Source: Hydractinia symbiolongicarpus
Taxonomy: Eukaryota; Cnidaria; Hydrozoa; Anthoathecata; Hydractiniidae
DNA: 60,000 nt
NCBI RefSeq assembly: GCF_029227915.1
Contig: NC_079883.1
Location: forward strand, 22,570,001-22,630,000
Reading direction: 5' to 3'
Made by a program: the position numbers and the translations under genes. Shown here one piece after another: positions 48,706 through 60,000 of the stretch (the first letter of the stretch is position 1; each line of letters begins with the position of its first letter). The notes under the pieces are model-generated. The model was given only the letters and a program-made list of their open reading frames with translations. It was not told where the DNA came from and ran no database searches.

Positions 48706-51700
48706 CTATTTATCTGTTATGTCTTCGCCAACTTCGTTCACAATAAGTTCACCAGTCTCCATCGGTTTCTCAACATTTTCTTCTTCTTCATCTTTTGGTA
48801 CAACTTCAGGTTCAACTTTCTCTACTTTTTTTGCCTGTTCTTGTTTTACCTAAAATGTAACGTTGTTTTTCATACTGCAATCTTCAAATGAACGCCCGCA
48901 AATAAACGCCACGCTGTACCCAACGCCCATTTAAATAATCAGTATGAGTACTTTATGTTTCTTAGCTTAACTTCACAAACCACAAAAGTTAACGTTGAAA
49001 CCAACCAATAAATCGTTAAGGCCACTTTTCACTGTGAAAAAAATCAGAAGGGCATTGATCCAATGTAGGGGAAAAAAAATCTTACCTTTTCATTCAACTC
49101 GATGGTTTTAAGTTTTTCTGAGTACATATTATAAACAAATTGGGCTAACTGAGGCATGTCTTGTACCACATATGGCTTCCCATCAGGAGGTGTGGCAATC
49201 TAAAAGTCATTAAATACTAACGTTAAAGAACTACCTTCAGGAAATAACGTTTTGAGACCAGGACTATTTTTGACAAAAATCTAATCTCTTTCAGTAAATT
49301 TTCATTTTGATTTTCACTATCTGGACAATGAGATTGATATATTTTTAAATTCTCTTTCATATCTAGTATATCCTTCGCAATATTTTGATCAGCGTTTCGA
49401 GCTCTAAACAATGGATGCAACCCTTTGCGTACGTTATATTTCACGAATCGTCAATATAAAAAAGTACGAAAACTATTCTCGCGAAAAAGGCCAAAAATAG
49501 CGAAACTGGCGAAAAATTCTCACGTAGTGCTTACTCAATTGAAGAATTGGTACTATTTTATCAATTTTTCCTGGTAGCTGCAAAGCAGGCGTCAATGTTT
49601 GAACCAGACGGAAAGAAAGTCTATTTTGAACTCATTACGAAGAAATATTCGCACGTCATTGACATACACTTACAGGTCTGTGTGATGGGTACTTTTCATG
49701 AGGCGCCAAAAACAATTCCATTGGTCTTGACATCAACTACAAACACGAAAAAAATAAACACCGTAAGCGCTCTATTAAAATTTTGATTTTTATGGGAGGC
49801 ATACATTCATGTTTGGCTAAGCGTCTTACCTGTGCAAAAGCTGGTCGTAACTCGAAACAATTTTCAAACAAACTAACGCGTGCGAAAACATACAATCCAA
49901 GTCGGGCACGAGACATTGCGACAATTAACCGACGAACATCACGAATGTGTCCGACAGTTTTCGTTCGTACTAACGACAAGATGATGTAATCGTTTTGTTG
50001 TCCTTGATATCTGTCAACAGTTGTCACCTAGAATGGATGTTTACGGCGTAAAAAATAAAGTCAAGTTACTGTTGCTAGTATTGTTGCACGCGATTTAAAT
50101 GTTTATTGAATAAATTGTTGAGCCTAAACCTTGCCAAACAAACATAATGCATTTAACAACGATCTCGACAGGTTAGAATAGCACTTGCTTTGTGTTCAAC
50201 CTGCAGTAGCAGATTATTTATACCGACTTTTACGGAAATATTTCAACCAATCATAATACATACCTTGTGAGGTCTACCAATCAATGGGCTGTCCGCGCAT
50301 CTTTTGTTGATGACGTCACGAATCAAGTGCTTCTGACCATTATAGGTGGTCAAGATAGATATTGAAGAGGCTGGGTAACCTAGCAACCGCATGTACATAA
50401 ACAATGCAACGCAATATTCTGCTTCACCTAAATTCTAAAATAGAAAACAAATATTTGACGTCAAATAGGCTATTAACTAATACTGATTTGCATATTCAAA
50501 TAGTCTTAAGTAAGCAACGTGATATTTTTCAAAATGGTAGTACGATTTTTCTATTACGTCATGAGTTTTGTTTCTTATTAGTAGCCGTATTGTATCTGTG
50601 TGTGAGTGAAGCCAAAGTCGCGCTACCGTAGGCACGAAATATTCATGCACGAAATATCCATGCACGAAGTTAAAAATGCGAAATTTTTGCCGATTATACT
50701 ACAACCTCTCACAAAGTAAATCACGAGTTTATGAAAAATGCACGGAATTCACCGATGGATTTATTCACGGGCGTACAACTGATAAATAATACCTGATAAA
50801 AATACGGGTTTGGTTCCGACTCCCCGACTCCGTTAAAATCAGAAATATTTATAAGTTGGTAGTCATAAAATAACCCGGGGTTTGCAACTTTAAATTTCGG
50901 CCATGATACAACGTGCTGTAGATTACCAAGATTGTCGTATCTCCAACTGTACAACTGACACAGACTAAAAATAAAAACGTTGGTGAAAGCTGAAACATGC
51001 GCAAACATATATTCAAACGACAAAGTCGCAGAAAACATAAACTCAGATAGAGGGATTAACTATTTTTAAGGACAAAGTATGGTCTACCTTGGGCGGGCAC
51101 GCCCTTGAGCATCTAGCTCAACATAAGGAACACCCAGTCGAACAAATCGTGTGAATAAGGACTGTTCCATGTTCGAAAACTTTTGGAACGCCATATTCTT
51201 GATGACAGGCGGTAACTAAAAAACAAAGAAAGAATATTTTCAGTCGCAGGCTCTATATCATGGACATTATACAGTTGTTCTAAAGATGCGTAAACCGTCT
51301 TTTTAAAACATTCAGCATGCTTATAGATTACCAAACCAAACACTGAGAAAAAAAATTCGACTGCTGATTAGTTAAGGGTTCTGATAGAACGGATAAAACC
51401 AGTAGGGGCGAATTCAGATAAAATCAACGGCAAAGAATGTCATAAAATACCTGATGGTGATCACCGATTAAAATTACTCTCTTCAAACGATTATATCCAT
51501 CTTCTGGATTCTAAAAACACAGCGAATATATTGATGTAATCTGACTTAAAATAAATTAAAAATGGCTGTGATAAAACAGATGATGCTACGTAGTAAAACT
51601 TTATAAATTCACACATAATGGCATGCAAAGCTGTGACATGTGAACAGAGTAAAATATTGATGTCTATGTGACTGCAAGCTTCACAGTATACAACAAAACG

Positions 51701-54700
51701 TTGGAATAAAATTCTTCAAATTAGGAATAAAATATCTGCCGTTACCTGCAACATAAGAGGTATGAAGGTTTCAATCTCTAATATTTGTGCAGCCTCTTCC
51801 ATCAATACATTATCATACTATAACGTGAAAAGTTACAGAAGTTATAAAAAATATACAGAAAAGATTGAAACACACAACTGTAGGAGTTGATAAAAATAGA
51901 TGGGGAGGGGGCAGAAAGAGATCATAGTGTACTATTAACTGACTATAACTGGTTATAAACAATAAATAGCTCAAAAAACTAAGCGAAGATGAATACCCTA
52001 CATTTTTACTAGCTCCTACATCATAAACTTACCTTGAAGTTCAACTCTACCAAGTCTCTCCTTCGTAGAGCTGCATGTGTACAAGTCATTGCAATAATTT
52101 TGGCAGTCTTAATAAGCAAGTACTTCGACCTGTCTCGACCTAGGAAGAAAAGATGAGAAAGAATGCTATAGCCGTCGACAATATACCAAATATAGGCTAC
52201 CCGCATGGTGTTCTGTATAGATAGGTATATAACAAATGATGTACGCAAGTAAAAGAATACTCTTTAGGTTTATCTCAATTGGTTTGTTATGTTCTTTAGT
52301 AATTACTAAGACGTTGAGTATCTGTTACTTTTATAGATTATTAAAATATCACGTTACCTTAAAGGGGCTACGAAACGATTCAATAAGCTCAATCCCCGCA
52401 ATTTACGATGAATTACGTGTAATAAACGGACCACTCAAAAGGTCAAGGTGCAAGAAATTAAACACACTTTACAACCACATAGACGTCTAGACAAGCTGTT
52501 TATCACTAATTAATTTTTATGATGATCTGCTACTTTTTTTATTTTATTTTCTAAAAACAAGAAAAAAAAATCGTGTAAGTCACCAAAGTCGAAAACCAAC
52601 AGCCGTTTCGTAGCCCCTTTAAGTTGTTAAGTTGCTATGATCAAGTTTAGGATCACCCAATAATAAATAAGTAAATAGTCCTTGAAAAAGTTTATCAGGC
52701 TTACCACTTCGCAATAACTCGAAAGCTCTGAATTCTTCCAATTCTGTGAAAATCTTTTGAAGATGACGAAAACAACCCTGAAAACACAGCCTTTTTTATA
52801 GTTTGAACTTAAGAAGTGACGCAAGCGATTACACTGGTTGAATTTTTATCTCACCTCTGCTATATCCCAATCTTCTTCGTATGATCTTCTTTTAAATAGT
52901 GGCTAAAAGATTTAAATTATAACTATATTAATTCATTGACATACGTACAATATACAAATATTTCTTTCCAGTTTTTGTAATACTCTATCTTAATGCATTT
53001 AAGCTCAGCCCTTCAAAACATTGTGTAAACAACGCGCCTACCTTTGGTGCATTCAAAAAATATATCTTAAATGGGAACAGTTCATCGATAGCTTCCACAT
53101 CTCCAGGCTAAAAGATAAAAAAACAAGTTATGACGCCTTAGTACACTTGTCGTGAAAAACAAACACACAAATCGCATAGACGAACGGACTACAGTACGAA
53201 CTGAACGAAACAAACAAACGAACAAACTATAAACGAAGGGACGAATTAACGAAGTGACGAAGAAACAAGGTCTCTACAAACACGTCTCCTTTTGACGCAC
53301 CTAATATTGTGTCAATATATTTAGGAAATTAACAAGATAAACTTTGACCTAAAATTACCATTAGGAAATTAGCCTAAACACTCCCTAAGAAAATTCTTCC
53401 CGAGTCTTACCTCATAATAACTATTATTGGTTAAGACCAAATGAAAACTTCTTTAGCGATTTTGGAATTAAGAAACAAGTTTTTATATGAGTGATTTCAA
53501 GGACTTGCTTAATCATAGAGTTTTACCCTAACTTTTACCCTGAGTTAAGTATAAAATCCTATTGGTTCTACCATTTTAGGTCTAAGCAGATACTCCCAGG
53601 TATACTACGCACCCTTTATTTTAATATTTACGCACATCTTGCAGTTTTTTTACCCGAAGCACCAACAACACATTAATAGCTTACTTTTTTCTTTAGATTA
53701 CTGAGATACTCTTCCCATCTTGCTACGACCTGAAAAAAAAGTAAAAAAGAAAGACTTGAATTTAATATCTGCGGGAAAAGAAAAAAAATTGTATTTCAAT
53801 CTAAGTAAAGAAATAAAATATAAAAAATATTAACAAATAAATATTACTTGATACAGGTAGAAATGGCCAGCTGTTTCACACGTGTATGCAACGTCTCCTG
53901 TCACTCCCAAACTTTGCTGAAAGTAAAAGGATAGTTATGTTTGTGTATGCAAACAGAAAGCTAAACTAAGTGAATTAATCAATCTGAAAATCCACAAAAT
54001 GGCAGACTCGTTACTGTACTATCATATTAATCAGTATACCTGAAGGCGTTGCACTTCTTCTAAGAGATGCAAACGTCTAGCCAATACGAAGTTGACCCGA
54101 CCATATCTATGAGAAACATCGTGAAAAAAAAAGAATATTTTAAAACTTATCGCCAGCATCATATCATCACAATAAACTAGTTCTTAAGCTTCCAACTCAA
54201 TTTTGATAACCTCTTTTTTTAATAACAAATTTTGCTGAACAAAATCAATAAATAAATTCTCATACCTGCTAAAATCTTTCTCAGTCTCCAAAGATTCTTC
54301 ACCATGTCCCAAACGTAAAAGATGTCTTTCGTCAATATCAAGCGCCATGATTTTTTCAAATAGTTGATTTAACGCCTACACAACAACAGCAAATCGTAGT
54401 TAAGTCATTTAAGAAATTACCTATAAATTACCTTTTTTATAATCAGATCAGTTTGGGCTGTTGCTTACTGGTTGCTTTGTTTAAGCTCCATGTCGCTTAC
54501 AAAATGTTGCTTATAAAAACCGTGTATTTATATATTGTTAATATTATACCTACCAACAGTTACTTACAAAGGACTTCTATTTTATTTCAGATAATCTTTA
54601 ATCTTTGCTACAGTAACATTGAATCACAAAAAGCTGTTCTAACTTACCTGATTCGAGTGTGTAACGATAAGTGTTCTCTGCTCAGGGAAGTTATGGTAGA

Positions 54701-57700
54701 TATTAGAAATGATTTGGACAGCTACATCAGTCTTTCCCGTACCAGGTGGACCAACAACCTAAAAACGATATACGTAACTCAATCCACGAGTAACTTACAG
54801 GATAAAAAGTCAAAAAAAGAGAAAGAATAAGATATTCGCAGGTACCGTTACACGAGGCGAAGAAACAATTTAAGGGATGGATTACACTAGGAATTATTTT
54901 TATAAAAAGGTTAGCTACCATGGTGAGGCCAGGCTCCATGCCAGATTTGATGGCTTCAACTTGTGTAGGTGTGAACGGAACAGTATTCCTTAAAAACAAG
55001 AAAAAAATCATTTAGAAGATTATATAAAATTCTACTAGAATATGCAAAAAGCAAAAACAAGCTTTAAAAAAGCTTAATGAGAAGGCGAAACAGCAGAAAA
55101 AAAAACAGTATGGGAAGTTTAGTAACATTGAGCGAATTGAAAACAAAAGCTAACTAAAAATAAAGATCGTAAAATATACTTTGCTCGCAAAGGTTAAAAG
55201 CTTTGAGTAGAAAATACTGATGTTTTTGGTGTGCGTATTTTAATAACGATATCTCACCCAAAAAGTACGTAAGAATAGAAGAATTTTGGGCAATTTCTCT
55301 CTTTCTTCATCTTTTGTAAGCATTTTAACACAGGATTTATATAAGGAGGAACCAGCAAAACTTACATTTTTGGCTTGTTATAAGGATACGGTCCTCGGTT
55401 TGGAATGACGTATGGTTCAACAATAATTTCTTTCTTCTCGACTACCGGAGTGCCTTCTTCAGCTTTTCGTTTCCTTGTGATTTTCTCATCTGGAAAAGTG
55501 ATTCTATGAAACAAAGCAAAAAACAGTTTTATTTCACGAATTTTGAAAGCACTTGCTATTTTCACAATCCTGTGTTAGCAGTGCTTATCTAATTTCTCTC
55601 ATACCACATGGCATCGGTTGACCTGTAGCTGTGGTAAATGTTTGCTAAACATACCCGCGTGGAGGAACGAACCACGCACTTTGTGGTTACGAAACGCACC
55701 CCGTAACGACTCGGCCACGAATCATTGTAAAAAATAATTCTGCAGTTAAGATTCCTTAATATTAAAGAGGTGGAAATGAGCAGACGGTTCTTTATTTTCC
55801 TCCCTTGAGGAAAATAAAGAACCTTATTAAAGAACCTTAAAAACTTTATGGCAATAATACTGCCGTTATAAAAAGCTCTCAGTGGGGAAATTACACATTG
55901 ATCAACAAACTTACTTGAATGGCGGAACTTGGAGTTTCTCTTCGAAATCACACTAAAAGTTTAGAGTTTTAAAATCAGGTAATTCACTTAGTGAAGGAAA
56001 AAAACAAGCAAGATAACTTCAACAAAACAAAATAAAATCAATTCACCTCTTTTTTCTATCGCAAATCACTTGTTAGAAATTAATCAAACTCTGATAGCCA
56101 CCTTGGGCGCTTTGCGGAGAGGGCGAGGGAGAGGTGCCTTGTTAATAAAATATGTTCAAAAAAAGCTAAGCGCTTAAAAAAGAGACTAACGCCAAAGTAC
56201 TTTTAAATACCCCTAGTTATTTATTCATTATTTATTTATTTATTCTAATTTTGAGAATTTTTAACTAATGCAGGTTACAGAGCAACAACAAATGGGAAAA
56301 CAATTGACTGCATTTAAAATATTACCACTTATCTGTATAGCAATCGTCATTAAATAATTCAGATTTTATAATGTCATGAACAAGCGAATTTTTTTAAATT
56401 TTTTTCCTGTAGAAGTTTTGCTGTAAAAGCGAACTTTTAGAAAAAGGAAAGATTTTATTCTATCTATTGCTTTTGTCCAGGTCCGTAAAAATAAATAGCC
56501 AAAGATGACTTAGATCATTGCCCGTCGATGACAGCTGTAGCTGTGGAAACGTAGCCCAAAATAAACTCGCTTGTTTATGACATGAAAAAATCTCTAAACA
56601 GCCGTATGTTGTCTGTTCAAAAGGGTTACCGTGTCCCGTAACGGAAACACGAAATGTGATATGTAAAGGAAGGGCGACCGCGTGGATTTTTCCACGGGTT
56701 AACGACTAGTTTATATCTATATTATTCAATAACAATTCACTGCATTAAACTCCCTTTGTAACTCACCTTCAATACATAGTTTGGAAATGACGTTTTCAAA
56801 TGTTCTATTGTTAGAAATGTATCTACGAAGTCTAATTTGGTGATTTGACTGTCCATCCTAAAATTGACAGAGGTATGTAGTATAAAAAAAACTTATCTAG
56901 TAGGACTATATTACACGTTATGGGGTTTGAAAACAGGCTTTCTCTGCACACTCCAAAGTATACCCTATTTAAATTTGCTTCAGACTTGTAAACGAAAACT
57001 TTAAAGAATATTGAACAGGTATATACTTTGTATAATGAGCGGCGGCAGGGTCGTCATAACCCAAAAATATGTCGTGGATCCAATCCGGTACTAAACATTC
57101 TGTGTTCATAAGGTCACGGATTGTTTCCAGCACAGCCTACAAATAAATTTCAGTTAGATTAAACCATATTATAATATTAAACAAAAACCAACACTTCTTC
57201 TTTCACATACAAGCGACCTTCATCATCATAAAGAGACATTTAATGTTTCATAGACATATCTGCTGATGAGAGCAATTATCTAACTTGGTAGTCGCTAGAA
57301 AAACATTATCAGTAATAGGTAATGGAATATTACCTTGAAGTTATTTTCCTTTGGTTTTCTTCTCATAAAAATGTTGAAAGTTTCATAAACATCCTGAAGA
57401 CAGGAAAATAGTAGTTAAATAAATGGATGTACCAACTTCTGCAAGAAATTGAACGCCACTTCAAATATTAATCATGTCAAAATGCTAGGTGGAAAGTTTG
57501 ATTATCCTGTTTGCAAATTTTTATGAAGACCCAGAGGCACTCAAACTATCAAACAGGCTTCCATAATATAAAGTTAATTTTATCCCCAACATGAATTCTC
57601 TAATTAAAAGACATTTAGGAATTTCAGAATATGGACCATTTATCAGCTAAACTATTCTAAAAAGACTAAATATTAAGATCTCGACTCCAGTTCTGTTTAT

Positions 57701-60000
57701 ACAATCCACTATGTTTTAACTATGAAAATGTTGCAAAGATCATTATTTGCACAGAAAACATAAAGGAAATAGCTTACAATTAATTGCGCTCTCACATTAC
57801 ACCTATTTCCAGTGTGAGTTATAAGAAAAGAAAATATGGTTTCCATTTTCATACCTCATCTCCATTGTTGGTTCTCTTCATGTCAACTTCATATTGATTA
57901 CAATCCAACAAAACACGATATGTGCGATCAGAACCTTTCAAAACTGGTTTAGGATCTGGACCTAAAGTAACCAAAGGTATAATACATCGTTACATAAAAA
58001 CCATAATAAATTATATTGAAGAAGAACTACTTTGTTCATCACTAACATACTGCCAAGCAGTGAGCGGGATTCGATCCCCGGTCCCCAGAACTGGTAGCAG
58101 CAGACGAACCCACTACACTACGTGCGGCAATATGTTAGTGATGAACTCAGATAGGTTATCCGGATGGTGTGTATACATATAGGTGAATATTTATCATAGC
58201 ACATCCGTATTTCATTCTCAACAGAGAATGTTTCACCCCGATCAGACCTCTGATCATGACGGGCGAGTATAATGCGTGAAGGATTATTATGTCGCATTTG
58301 GTTAAGCCTGTTTTTGTACAGAAAAAGTTGTTGTAAACACACAATATCTACCACAATACTAAAAAAAAGAATTTCTATGATATCCACATTTTTTCTTAAC
58401 CAGTTTGACTATCATGCTTTACATTCTTTGGGTGTACACTTACCTTCTTCAATCACATGACCCTCCTCATCCAACATTCCTTCAATTTCACAACCTCGTA
58501 TATACTCAAGCCCATACTAAGAAAAAAATTTTTGCTTAAAAATTATTTATTTGCTATTGGTGCTATTAATAGGGTCAAGTTTTGTCTAATAGTGTTAATC
58601 GAAGAAAAACATTTTTTTAATATTCTTATCACTTCGTTCCACTTGCTCCATTAAATTTGAGCTTTAAAACTTGTCACAAATTACTAGCCAACTAAAAATT
58701 TATTTACCTGATCATGAAATGGTAACGTGCGATCATATTTAACTGTTTTAAATGTCTTCTTTGCCCTCAAAGTGATTAAAAAGCATACATCGTGTTTGCG
58801 CAATCCTGACAATAAAGTAAAAATTTGTCATACATTGTTATTGTAAAAAAAAAAAAAAAAATACTAAGTTTGGGAGTGTTAATTTTTCTGGCAGGCGTCA
58901 ATAGTTTTGAATGTATTCAAGAAGTACTAATAAAATAAAAAGTTTTTCGTAAGTGAAAAAAAGGTTATGTCCTTACTTGACGGTGTGAGAGTTTTACTTA
59001 CGAAAAGATTCGATTTTATTTGTATATTTTAGATGTTCTGTTTGTTTGTTTTAATAAAACTTTTAGTATTCAGAGCATTATATAAAACAAGATTAACTTC
59101 ACCTATTTCATTTTGATTGTAATTCACGAAATGTTATAACACAAGATATAAAAATTAGGAAAATTGACCAAATTTTCGTTGACCTAAGTACTACTTCTAT
59201 TTTTTCAGACAATTTTACACAACAGTCAGCAATTAGAACATTTTATGAAAACAATCTACCTTCCCACTCCTTGCGAAGCATCTGGCGTGTACTTAGCGTA
59301 ATTGCAACGTCAGCTTTAACTCGCGAAGGACATGTTTCTCCTACTTTCGGCTTCCCAACCTTGAAACATCATAGCAACATAATGAAAGTTCTACAGTGAA
59401 ATTTATTACCACTCGCTTAAGGTGTAACAGTTTTGTTTGCTAGTAGTAAATTTTTAGACTTGCTGGAAAATTTAATTTATTTACAATTACTTAAAAATAA
59501 GATCTATTTTCAGCTTTCCACGCTACTTTTGGTTAGAATAGCATGTTTCATGTTAGTGTGAAACCAAGAAAAAAATCCACAGAATTAAAACTAGAACCCC
59601 TCAAAAATTTTTGAGACAATGGCAATTCTTCGGCTATTTTACAAATTGTAAAAAAACTTCAACTTGTTAATTCTCTGCAGCCTATTGGCTACAAAAAGTG
59701 CTGCTTTTTCTGATGCGTAGGTTAAGTGCGCAGGGTTTAAAATGCAGTACCTTCACCTTCTAACATGTTTGTTTTACGGAATAATCCACCCACGTCAGAG
59801 CCTACATAAAGCCCTGAAGTTGGGGAAAAATAACCATGCTGACGTCAGCAACAATAAGCACTGAGAGATGGAACCTAAGTGAACTTTGACAAGTTTTAAT
59901 TATGTGAAGCTAGTATAGAAATGGCTTATATAACTACTTGTGTGGACAACTTGTCTTAACATATTTTGCAGGGAATTGTAGCTACTTTCATTCCTACCTT
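48706..60000 (-). CDS. AQR: Intron-binding helicase Aquarius, C-terminal 900 aa
   Basis: UPF1-like SF1 RNA helicase of the spliceosome (intron-binding complex). Exons in transcript order: 59359-59260, 58805-58708, 58516-58444, 57961-57855, 57393-57334, 57136-57027, 56857-56767, 55952-55915, 55503-55366, 54988-54919, 54758-54648, 54375-54266, 54106-54040, 53916-53848, 53729-53685, 53107-53042, 52902-52855, 52777-52705, 52139-52033, 51817-51746, 51510-51451, 51215-51088, 50964-50793, 50434-50264, 50027-49830, 49736-49674, 49199-49086, 48849-48706; every join keeps frame. Visible: [14 protein letters not shown], Walker [29 protein letters not shown], motif II MEEAAQ (EEAA in place of DEAA, as in human AQR), [47 protein letters not shown] and [17 protein letters not shown]. 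An acidic Lys/Glu-rich tail ends [11 protein letters not shown] likely donor at 59997 suggests another exon continues past the right edge. Confidence 0.97.
52363..52618. mobile_element. TTAA-flanked MITE in an AQR intron
   Basis: AGGGGCTACGAAACG (52363-52377) and its exact complement CGTTTCGTAGCCCCT (52604-52618) form the ends; TTAA stands immediately outside both (52359-52362 and 52619-52622). TTAA duplication is the hallmark of piggyBac and Kolobok transposons. At 256 bp with no ORF it is non-autonomous. The perfect ends and target duplication suggest a recent insertion. Confidence 0.85.
55652..55722 (-). repeat. tRNA-like SINE or tRNA pseudogene in an AQR intron
   Basis: The minus strand has an A box TGGCCGAGTCGTTACGGGG and a B box GGTTCGTTCC (55673-55664) inside a T-arm-like GTGGTTCGTTCCTCCAC. 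The A box resembles tRNA-Leu/Ser. The acceptor arms do not pair and the anticodon arm is poor, so it is not an intact tRNA. Confidence 0.55.
55786..55823. repeat. Perfect 17-bp hairpin
   Basis: GGTTCTTTATTTTCCTC, loop CCTT, GAGGAAAATAAAGAACC: all 17 positions pair. A further partial copy (TTAAAGAACCTTAA) follows at once. It lies in the AQR intron between exons 55952-55915 and 55503-55366. Confidence 0.9.
58035..58145 (-). repeat. tRNA-like core closed by 20-bp inverted repeats
   Basis: Outer arms 58035-58054 and 58126-58145 (TTCATCACTAACATACTGCC and complement) match at 19 of 20 positions. Between them the minus strand carries an A box TAGTGTAGTGGG (58120-58109) and an excellent B box GGGGATCGAATCCC (58079-58066), 29 nt apart. 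This is a pol III internal promoter inside a 111-bp fold-back unit in an AQR intron. No tRNA acceptor stem is present, so it is not an ordinary tRNA. Confidence 0.7.

Noticed and set aside
1-60000. CRISPR arrays, operons, rRNA or intact tRNA genes
   Set aside because: None seen; the window is nuclear eukaryotic DNA and the tRNA-like stretches lack acceptor stems.

Overview
This is nuclear DNA from an intron-rich, A+T-rich animal genome. It carries parts or all of four conserved eukaryotic genes, cut into small exons with GT-AG introns. A fused gephyrin, a type I PIP kinase, an animal-type two-pore channel and the spliceosomal helicase Aquarius point to a metazoan. The mobile DNA (Penelope-like element with hammerhead-like cores, RTE LINE, Polinton/adintovirus-type polymerase relic, tRNA-derived SINEs, many fold-back MITEs) suits an aquatic invertebrate. 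A cnidarian, perhaps a hydrozoan, is my best guess; this is inference and not a sequence match.

Layout. 1-10477 (minus): gephyrin (GPHN), 21 exons seen, 3' end off the left edge. 11.5-13.9 kb: a frame-broken multi-pass membrane ORF between two direct repeats of about 145 bp. 17.25-20.32 kb (plus): a decayed virus-like element with the N-terminal half of a protein-primed family B DNA polymerase and small unknown reading frames. 23.25-23.65 kb: 3' end of an RTE-type LINE. 24031-31427 (plus): complete type I phosphatidylinositol-4-phosphate 5-kinase, 20 exons, 586 aa. 34116-46449 (plus): complete two-pore channel, 18 exons, 818 aa. 48706-60000 (minus): Aquarius (AQR), 28 exons giving the C-terminal 900 aa, N-terminus off the right edge.

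I placed exon joins by hand. Every join in the four large genes keeps reading frame; one gephyrin join needs a GC-AG intron. The genes share no pathway: molybdenum cofactor synthesis, phosphoinositide synthesis, endolysosomal ion flux and splicing. PIP kinase and channel are only loosely related through phosphoinositides, and their adjacency need not be functional.

The more unusual material lies in introns and gaps: a Penelope-like remnant whose inverted ends each carry a hammerhead-like core, a tRNA-like core closed by 20-bp inverted repeats, a 30-bp perfect inverted repeat bracketing two channel exons, a TA-flanked MITE 8 nt from a gephyrin donor, a TTAA-flanked MITE, and a perfect 17-bp hairpin.
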